Below are positions 1 through 4,821 of a stretch of DNA of 5,979 nucleotides, one piece after another. The DNA lies in the NCBI GenBank assembly GCA_002428205.1, contig DIUH01000452.1, forward strand, positions 1,800-7,778, in the 5' to 3' direction. How positions within the stretch are numbered: position 1 is the first letter of the stretch; each line of letters opens with the position of its first letter. This stretch comes from Planctomycetaceae bacterium UBA6163 (lineage in GTDB: Bacteria > Planctomycetota > Planctomycetia > Pirellulales > Pirellulaceae). A model generated the notes under the pieces. That model was not told the origin of the DNA and made no database searches. It saw only the letters and a program-made list of their open reading frames with translations. Made by a program: the position numbers and the translations under genes.

Positions 1-1232
1 GTCAATAGAGTGCCTGGCTCGCCATAGTAGAACCACTCATACGACAACGCATCGCCGTCTGGGTCGGTTGAACCTTCGGCGCTCAGTTGAACTTCTTCAC
101 CGGGCTTGGCGGTCATCCGATCGGCGTGTGCAAGTTTTGGCACGGGAGGATGATTGGCTTTGTCAAACGGTTTGATCGTCCAGTCCATCCGGGCAGCGAA
201 ATCATTTTGGTACGCCGATCGCCAACGCCAGATCGTGGCGTGGTTATCGGTGTGCCAGCGGTTATCGATTCCAAGCACCTCATCTTCCGCGTCGGTCCAG
301 AATGGACGAGTCTCTTCCTGCAGGTGCCACTTTTGTTTACGTGGCGTATAAAATTCGTAGCGTCCACCCCAACCACCCCAGTCCGGATGTTCAGGATCGC
401 TTAAGCCATTGTTAATGAGATTGAAGAACGCAGGGGTGTCGCCTTCCATCAAAAACTCCCATCGCGGATACTCTGCACCCAGCGGTCCCTTTCGTCGAAT
501 GTGCTTGTCAAGCCACTCGTTGGAAACCAGTTGGAAATCGGCGCCGGAAAATCGACCGTGGAAGTAATCGCCACTGATGCCGCTCCACGTTGCATGGTGG
601 TAAGCGCCGCCGGAATGAAAACCGGGACTGGCGATATAGAACAAGTCGGGAAACTGCTGGCGAATCCATGGTCCGCTGTCATCCTGGTCAGAAATCGTAT
701 ACACACGCAACTTGGCTACAAACTTCCGTAGTTCCTCCGCCGATCGCGTTGCGCGCACTTTCCAAAGCGACTGAGCCAACACATTGGGACCTCCCCAGAC
801 AGAGACCCATATCGGTCGCGGGTCGTCTTTGTCCGCCGCCATGATCAACCGCTGCGATGCTGGTGAGTCCTTACCATCGCCGACGCCCTTCATGCCGTAA
901 ACTGGATTCCCTTCGGTGACCCGTTGCAGCAAGTCGTCTGCCGTCGGATAGCCTGTTTCATGTTGTTCCAGATTATCCCGCACCATGCCATAGGCTTTGA
1001 CAATCTGGCGTATGCGCTCTGGAGCGACGCGATTCTGTTGGTGCACTGACGTCGTCGCCGCCAGTCCTTCAATGTCGAAGTGATTTGCGTAGGTCAAACA
1101 TCGCACCATCGACATCGCATCATCGGGTTCGTTTTCAATGTCGGTCAAAATAAAGATTCGCGGCTTTTCAGCAGCGGAAGTGGTGCTCAGGCACAATAAA
1201 AACATAACCAATAGGGCCGTTATGTGTTTCAT
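1..1232 (-). CDS. Exported DUF1593 (nucleoside hydrolase-like, Sde0182 family) protein, C-terminus cut by window edge
   Basis: This frame is open from ATG at 1232 to the window edge and gives 410 residues with no stop, so the C-terminal end lies outside. Residues 1-21 form a signal peptide (KH, then a hydrophobic stretch ALLVMFLLCL, then TTSAA), so the protein is probably exported. The mature start carries ILTDIENEPDD (28-38), which resembles the metal-binding Asp loop of inosine-uridine nucleoside hydrolases (DxDPGxDD). Further shared marks are VWGG (145-148), GDTP (264-267) and DWGGWGG (284-290). After about residue 359 the sequence changes to an Ig-like segment (PGEEVQLSAEGSTDPDGDAL, 377-396), as in the C-terminal domain of Sde0182-type proteins; these usually run to about 480 residues, so roughly 70 are missing. 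The start is fixed by the signal peptide, an AAGGA at 1239-1243 and an ATGA overlap with the ribokinase stop. Family assignment is strong. Hydrolase activity is inferred, and Pfam also labels the family cellulose-binding. Confidence 0.88.
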   Translation of the reverse strand, partial: MKHITALLVMFLLCLSTTSAAEKPRIFILTDIENEPDDAMSMVRCLTYANHFDIEGLAATTSVHQQNRVAPERIRQIVKAYGMVRDNLEQHETGYPTADDLLQRVTEGNPVYGMKGVGDGKDSPASQRLIMAADKDDPRPIWVSVWGGPNVLAQSLWKVRATRSAEELRKFVAKLRVYTISDQDDSGPWIRQQFPDLFYIASPGFHSGGAYHHATWSGISGDYFHGRFSGADFQLVSNEWLDKHIRRKGPLGAEYPRWEFLMEGDTPAFFNLINNGLSDPEHPDWGGWGGRYEFYTPRKQKWHLQEETRPFWTDAEDEVLGIDNRWHTDNHATIWRWRSAYQNDFAARMDWTIKPFDKANHPPVPKLAHADRMTAKPGEEVQLSAEGSTDPDGDALSYEWFYYGEPGTLL

Positions 1233-1243
1233 GCGATTTCCTT
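1229..1243 (-). promoter_or_regulatory. ATGA stop/start overlap with internal ribosome-binding site
   Basis: The last codons of ribokinase contain AAGGA (1239-1243). The ribokinase TGA (1229-1231) overlaps the ATG of the next gene (1230-1232) as ATGA. Both are read directly from the sequence. The arrangement is typical of translational coupling and supports co-transcription of the two genes. Confidence 0.75.
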
Positions 1244-2161
1244 CATAGCGAGCCATTTGTTAACTTCCTTTATAGTTGGAAATGAAGTCTGCGTGCCAAG
1301 TCGCGTTACCGAGATGGCGGCCACGAAACTGGCACTGCGGGCGGCGTCCGCAAGAGTGTTGCCCTCTGCCAGTGAAACAGCTAACGCGGCGGTAAAGGCG
1401 TCTCCGGCACCGGTCGTATCCACAGCATCTACACTTATGGCGGGAATACGAGTTGATCCCGATTCGTCTAGCAGGAGGACTCCTTCACCGCCCATGGTTA
1501 ATGCAACTCGCTTCACTCCACGCTCGCAAAGTTTTTTCGCTGCACGCAACGCGTCACTCTCGCTATGAATCGCTTGTCCGGTCAATGTAAAAATTTCCGT
1601 CTTGTTCGGAACACAGATGTCACACAAAGCTAAGAGTTCGTCAGTGACATGGGCGGCAGGCGCGGGTGTGAGGATGGTGAGTACGTTGGCAGCCCGTGCG
1701 ATGCGAAACGCTTCGACCGCCGCATCCGCTGGTGTTTCCAGTTGACAAAGAACGGCCTTGGATTGCTGGATCACCGGTAACGCCGCCATTACATCGGCTG
1801 GCGTTAGTGTTGCATTTGCTCCGGCGACCACGATGATGCAATTCTCCGCTTTGTCGTCCACGAGAATGGCAGCGGTTCCGGTCGGCTGATTCTTTACCTG
1901 TCGAATAAATGTTGTGTGAATTCCATCGGACGCATAAGCTTCCATCGCCGCTTTCCCAAACGCATCGCTGCCAACACAGGCGATGAATGTCGCATCAGCG
2001 CCGAGTCTTGCGGCGGCCACAGCTTGATTGGCTCCTTTGCCTCCCATGCATTGATGCAGCGAGTGGCCGGTCAGCGTTTCGCCCGGATATGGAAATCGCG
2101 GCGTTCGAAACGTTAGGTCAGTGTTCGCCGAGCCAACGACGGTAATGCGAGGATGTTTCAT
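1229..2161 (-). CDS. rbsK: Ribokinase (PfkB family)
   Basis: The protein is probably a cytoplasmic ribokinase, which converts D-ribose and ATP to ribose 5-phosphate for the pentose phosphate pathway. It has 310 residues, against 309 in E. coli RbsK, and appears complete. The sugar-site residues of RbsK are all present, shifted by one: N13 and D15 in GSANTDL (10-16), G41, K42 and N45 in GGKGAN (40-45), and E142 in QLE. The anion hole and catalytic base are in DTTGAGDAF (248-256), with D254 as the base. NKTE (186-189) is the PfkB NxxE motif, and TMGGEGV (222-228) lies in the nucleotide-binding part. The ATG at 2161 has AGGAA at 2168-2172 with 6-nt spacing and an in-frame stop immediately upstream, which fixes the start. 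The gene sits 74 nt after one DUF1593 gene and overlaps the next by 4 nt, which suggests that it handles a sugar these exported proteins release. Another pentose or a deoxyribose cannot be excluded. Confidence 0.93.
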   Translation of the reverse strand: MKHPRITVVGSANTDLTFRTPRFPYPGETLTGHSLHQCMGGKGANQAVAAARLGADATFIACVGSDAFGKAAMEAYASDGIHTTFIRQVKNQPTGTAAILVDDKAENCIIVVAGANATLTPADVMAALPVIQQSKAVLCQLETPADAAVEAFRIARAANVLTILTPAPAAHVTDELLALCDICVPNKTEIFTLTGQAIHSESDALRAAKKLCERGVKRVALTMGGEGVLLLDESGSTRIPAISVDAVDTTGAGDAFTAALAVSLAEGNTLADAARSASFVAAISVTRLGTQTSFPTIKEVNKWLAMKEIA

Positions 2162-2177
2162 TCATGGTTCCTATGAT

Positions 2178-2236
2178 GTGGCGTAAGCTTCCAGCTTGCG
2201 TTGCCTGCTTTATCGCAAGCTGGAAGCTTACGCCAC
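2178..2236. repeat. Perfect 23-bp inverted repeat, REP-like hairpin in operon
   Basis: Arms 2178-2200 and 2214-2236 are exact reverse complements (23 of 23) around a 13-nt loop. Each arm holds GTAAGCTTCCAGCTTGC or its complement. The right arm overlaps the last base of the DUF1593 stop codon (2236-2238), and the left arm ends 5 nt before the ribokinase ribosome-binding site. No T-run follows on the minus strand, so it is not a canonical intrinsic terminator. I recall similar palindromes scattered in planctomycete genomes, so a REP-like element is the best guess. In an mRNA it could shield the upstream gene's 3' end or damp expression downstream. Confidence 0.8.
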
Positions 2237-3495
2237 TACTTACACCGTAACATTCGTTTAGAAAAATCGTTTAGAAAATCTTCTCGCCAACGGCTGACAG
2301 ATTTTGCGCCATGGTGCTCGCGTTCGGCAAACTCGGGATCAGGATTATCGGTCCACCAGTGAGGAAGGTCTAGTGAAGGATTTTGTGCAACTGCAGGTGA
2401 TGGAGCGACGGAGGTGATCCCGCCGACCTTTCCGTCGATCGCTGAAATATTGCTGCGGATTTTAAACTCGTAGACCTTGGCAGCTTTCGAACAGAAACGG
2501 AATCGCATGGTTCCGTCTCCTGGCATATACCCAACAAGTTCCAATTGATCAGCCATGAGGACCGCTGCGGGCTTTTCCGGCAGGTGGTCGTCCAGCGGCA
2601 AAGCAAGTTCAAGAATTCCAAACACTTCCATCTGATCATCTGGCGTCGTGATTCGGTTGAACCGCGAATAGGGCCGCTGCCACGCTCGAACGAATTGGCC
2701 TCCCCAACCCGGTCGCGATGGATCTTCGGGTTTTCCACTTAGTAGCCAACCCACGGAAGGTGTATCGCCCATCTTTATAGAGTTCAAACTTGTGTAGAAG
2801 AAATCACCGAGTGCTCCATGCCCGGCGATATGTTGTTTCACGAACTCGCGATTGCCCCATTCACCGGACTGATTGCCACCCGTAAACCAACCGCGATAGG
2901 TTGCGTTTGATTCAATGATCCATAGGTCGGGATGCTGGTCGGCGATGTACTGATAAGCATTCGGCCCCCACTTTTTATTCGGCCCACCGATGTAATACAC
3001 TCGCAACTTTGGAAGGATCTCCGGTGCATCATGCAAGGCCTGGGCCAGGTCTTCGATGCCGCCCCATACAAGCACGTGCAACGGGCGCGGGTCATCGCGT
3101 CGGGCACATTCGATGAGCCACCGCGAACCTTCCGTGGAAGCTCGCACCCCAACATACGGAGCGACTTCGGTTTCACCCTGCTTTGTGATCGCTCGCAAAG
3201 CATCGGGCGTCGGATACTTGTCCGAATGGGCTTTCAACTTTGCGAAGTCTTTTTCGTAGCAATCGATCACATCAAGAATATGCTGTTTTCGCCCAAGACC
3301 AAATGGCGATGAAATCAATCCTTCAATTTCAAGCACGTCGGCATAAACCAGCAGATGAACCATCGATTGGAAATCATCAGGATCGGTGCCACCAATGTCC
3401 GTGGAGACAACGATGCGATGCGGTTCAGCACAAGTTGCAGCGTTGTGTGTCGCCACCGAAGCGAGCAGTGCAAATAGAACCACGTACTTCGGCAT
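2236..3495 (-). CDS. Exported DUF1593 (nucleoside hydrolase-like) protein, complete
   Basis: The protein has 419 residues from the chosen ATG at 3495. Residues 1-23 form a signal peptide (MPK, hydrophobic YVVLFALLASVA, then ATCA), so export is likely; C22 is not in a convincing lipobox. STDIGGTDPDD (31-41) is the counterpart of the metal-binding Asp loop of nucleoside hydrolases. The marks shared with the paralogue at 1-1232 are VWGG (143-146), GDTP (243-246) and PGWGG (262-266). The C-terminal part (about 310-419) ends in a Trp-rich segment (HWWTDNPDPEF, 379-389; RWREDF, 402-407) and lacks the Ig-like extension. An in-frame ATG at 3522 would add nine residues before the signal peptide but has no ribosome-binding site, whereas the ATG at 3495 has GGAGA 6 nt upstream. 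This is probably the first gene of the leftward operon. The likely role is cleavage of a glycosidic bond in a nucleoside-like or ribosyl substrate outside the cytoplasm; the substrate is unknown. Confidence 0.88.
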   Translation of the reverse strand: MPKYVVLFALLASVATHNAATCAEPHRIVVSTDIGGTDPDDFQSMVHLLVYADVLEIEGLISSPFGLGRKQHILDVIDCYEKDFAKLKAHSDKYPTPDALRAITKQGETEVAPYVGVRASTEGSRWLIECARRDDPRPLHVLVWGGIEDLAQALHDAPEILPKLRVYYIGGPNKKWGPNAYQYIADQHPDLWIIESNATYRGWFTGGNQSGEWGNREFVKQHIAGHGALGDFFYTSLNSIKMGDTPSVGWLLSGKPEDPSRPGWGGQFVRAWQRPYSRFNRITTPDDQMEVFGILELALPLDDHLPEKPAAVLMADQLELVGYMPGDGTMRFRFCSKAAKVYEFKIRSNISAIDGKVGGITSVAPSPAVAQNPSLDLPHWWTDNPDPEFAEREHHGAKSVSRWREDFLNDFSKRMLRCK

Positions 3496-3501
3496 GTTAA
3501 G

Positions 3502-3506
3502 TCTCC
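3502..3506 (-). promoter_or_regulatory. Ribosome-binding site deciding the DUF1593 start
   Basis: GGAGA on the minus strand lies 6 nt before the ATG at 3495. The alternative in-frame ATG at 3522 has no purine-rich site before it. This site and the signal peptide that begins at the second ATG decide the start. Confidence 0.65.
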
Positions 3507-3653
3507 AATAAGCCTGTTTCATTAACGTTTTTCACAGTTCGTGTAGGCCTTGAGTCTTTTAGGTCTCGAGGATTATCGTGCCCCACTTTCCGTGCCGAGA
3601 ATTTCCACCAGGAGCGGAGTGAGGCTGCGGACGGATGATAGGCTACACTCGAT

Positions 3654-3659
3654 TTGACA
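3654..3659 (+). promoter_or_regulatory. Candidate -35 hexamer TTGACA for the AraC gene
   Basis: This is an exact match to the sigma-70-type -35 consensus, 46 nt before the regulator's ATG. The nearest AT-rich -10 candidates (ACTTAA or CTTAAA, 3680-3686) are 20-21 nt away, longer than the usual 17. The promoter is therefore plausible but weak, or needs an activator. Confidence 0.35.
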
Positions 3660-3673
3660 GGGATTCTCCCTGT
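3657..3673. promoter_or_regulatory. Perfect 17-bp dyad, candidate operator
   Basis: ACAGGGATTCTCCCTGT has 7-bp arms (3657-3663 and 3667-3673) around a 3-nt centre. It overlaps the last three bases of the TTGACA hexamer and lies 33-49 nt before the AraC ATG. The position fits an operator that would control this promoter. AraC-family proteins more often use direct repeats, so the binding protein could be another regulator. Confidence 0.4.
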
Positions 3674-3705
3674 TCCGCGACTTAAACTCACGATATTCTA
3701 AGGAA

Positions 3706-4551
3706 ATGAAACGATTTGACACGGCACGCCCCGAGTTTTCGCCCTACGGTTTCACCTGCGAGCAGTGGACGCCAAGCCTTATGACGCGGCCGGACCGGCA
3801 CAATGAGATTGAGATGAACTTGCTCGCGTCCGGTTCGCTGACGTACTTGTTAGGCGGGCACCGTACAACGCTTGAGCCAGGAAGGCTTGCCATTTTTTGG
3901 GCGGCGATTCCACACCAGATTGTGGAAACAGAGGGCGAGACACCGTATTTCGTCGCAACCATACCATTGAGTGAGTTCCTTCGTGCGGGATTCGATCTGA
4001 GTTTCGTGAATCGCATTTTGCGGGGCGAACTCATGGTCGATCTTGAAGCGGACGATCGGGATGAGAAAACTTTCCACCGTTGGGCTCAAGACCTCAAGAC
4101 CAACGATCCAGTACTTCAACGTGCCGCTCAGTTGGAAGTGCAAGCGCGACTGTTGCGGTTTGCTCGTGGGAATTCCGATCGGACCATTACCACTTCGATG
4201 GCAACGTTGACTCGGGCTGATCAAATCGCCTGTTATATCGCGAGGAATTACCAGCAATCGTTAACGTCTCAATCGATTGCTGAGGCAATGGGCGTTCAAG
4301 CGAATTACGCGATGAACTTGTTTCGCAAGACGTTCGGCACGACGATGACGGGGTTCATCATCCAGCACCGAATCTCACACGCTCAGCGACTTTTGGTCAC
4401 TACGGATGAAGCGATCTTGAACATCGCACTGGATTCCGGCTTCCAAAGCCTGAGCAGATTCAACGAAGCATTCAAATCGGCTTGTGGCTGTGCTCCGCGA
4501 GAATTCCGTAAAGCACATCGTCCAACAGGTCCACGCCACTCGGCATCTTGA
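3706..4551 (+). CDS. AraC-family transcriptional regulator, MelR-like
   Basis: This 281-residue cytoplasmic DNA-binding regulator has an N-terminal cupin-type sensor domain (about 30-90) and a C-terminal double helix-turn-helix domain (about 168-270). The sensor part contains GSLTYLLGG (43-51) and FWAAIPHQIVET (64-75), which closely resembles the FWACTPHQL segment I recall from E. coli MelR, the melibiose regulator. In the DNA-binding part, SIAEAMGVQANYAMNLFRKT (190-209) is the first HTH, and the AraC signature runs through ILNIALDSGFQSLSRFNEAF (237-256), ending in CAPREFRK. The ATG at 3706 has AAGGA ending only 1 nt upstream, which is unusually close. I still prefer it because the next Met (residue 26) would remove residues before the cupin domain that look conserved. 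The gene is divergent from the DUF1593/ribokinase operon across a 210-nt region, which suggests it controls that operon in response to a sugar or nucleoside. The inducer is unknown, and melibiose should not be assumed. Confidence 0.92.
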   Translation: MKRFDTARPEFSPYGFTCEQWTPSLMTRPDRHNEIEMNLLASGSLTYLLGGHRTTLEPGRLAIFWAAIPHQIVETEGETPYFVATIPLSEFLRAGFDLSFVNRILRGELMVDLEADDRDEKTFHRWAQDLKTNDPVLQRAAQLEVQARLLRFARGNSDRTITTSMATLTRADQIACYIARNYQQSLTSQSIAEAMGVQANYAMNLFRKTFGTTMTGFIIQHRISHAQRLLVTTDEAILNIALDSGFQSLSRFNEAFKSACGCAPREFRKAHRPTGPRHSAS

Positions 4552-4821
4552 CGGCGTGAAGTTCTAATCTCGTGCTGGAGCAGCTCCCGAAGATTCATGG
4601 TGGTGCGCGTCTTGAGTGGCTTTAGTTTCGCGTCGCAAGGTCGCACACGCGTTAATGGAAACCTAGCTCAACAAAACGGAGACTTAAAATGGTCGGATTG
4701 CTGGCGGCACAGCGTAGGCCGTAACAAGCGGAGCGCCGTTACGGCGATTGGATGGCATTAGGTTGGCAGTTGTGCCGTAACTGCGCTGCGCTTGTTACGG
4801 CCTACTATCTTCCAACTCGCG
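4552..4821. other. Convergent intergenic region, no credible gene
   Basis: These 270 nt lie between the 3' ends of the AraC and DUF1501 genes. The right part holds the large palindrome at 4714-4805. The left part (4552-4713) has no ORF with family-like sequence. It contains GGAGACTTAAAATG (4678-4691), which looks like a ribosome-binding site plus start, but the frame stops after 11 codons inside the palindrome. No T-run that would mark an intrinsic terminator was seen. Confidence 0.6.
4714..4805. repeat. 32-bp imperfect inverted repeat, REP-like element
   Basis: Arms 4714-4745 and 4774-4805 are reverse complements at 30 of 32 positions, around a 28-nt loop. The outer 17 bp (GTAGGCCGTAACAAGCG and its complement) are perfect. 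A nested small palindrome, CGCCG-TTA-CGGCG, occupies 4734-4746. The right arm starts 16 nt after the DUF1501 stop codon in that gene's reading direction. GC-rich palindromes with an AACAAGCG(G/C)AGCGC core are, as I recall, dispersed in Rhodopirellula-like genomes. It may serve as a two-way transcript end despite lacking T-runs. Confidence 0.8.

Larger units (their letters stand above)
3496..3705. promoter_or_regulatory. Divergent intergenic promoter region
   Basis: This 210-nt gap separates the leftward DUF1593/ribokinase operon from the rightward AraC gene, so it must hold the promoter of the regulator and very probably that of the operon. On the plus strand I see TTGACA at 3654-3659 followed by a perfect dyad (3657-3673). 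On the minus strand a GATAAT occurs at about 3572-3577, but its upstream -35 match is poor. No clear tandem AraC half-sites could be recognised by eye. Confidence 0.5.

Noticed and set aside
2178..2236. Hairpin as an intrinsic terminator
   Set aside because: No T-run follows on either strand, and the ribokinase gene continues in the same direction just beyond it.
2255..2279. Tandem repeat CGTTTAGAAAAAT / CGTTTAGAAAAT
   Set aside because: It lies in the C-terminal coding part of DUF1593 (FLNDFSKR), a segment I expect to be conserved in the family, so a chance result of codon choice is more likely than a functional repeat.
2838..3312. ORFs on both strands inside the DUF1593 gene
   Set aside because: They overlap a complete, motif-bearing gene and have no domain or signal of their own.
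3496..3522. Upstream ATG at 3522 as the DUF1593 start
   Set aside because: It has no ribosome-binding site and would put nine extra residues before a well-formed signal peptide. The ATG at 3495 has GGAGA at good spacing.
3850..4257. 135-residue minus-strand ORF inside the AraC gene
   Set aside because: It is antisense to a clearly conserved coding region and shows no recognisable motif.
4689..4724. 11-codon ORF as a real small gene
   Set aside because: It is too short, and it ends inside the palindromic element. It is kept only as a possible remnant.
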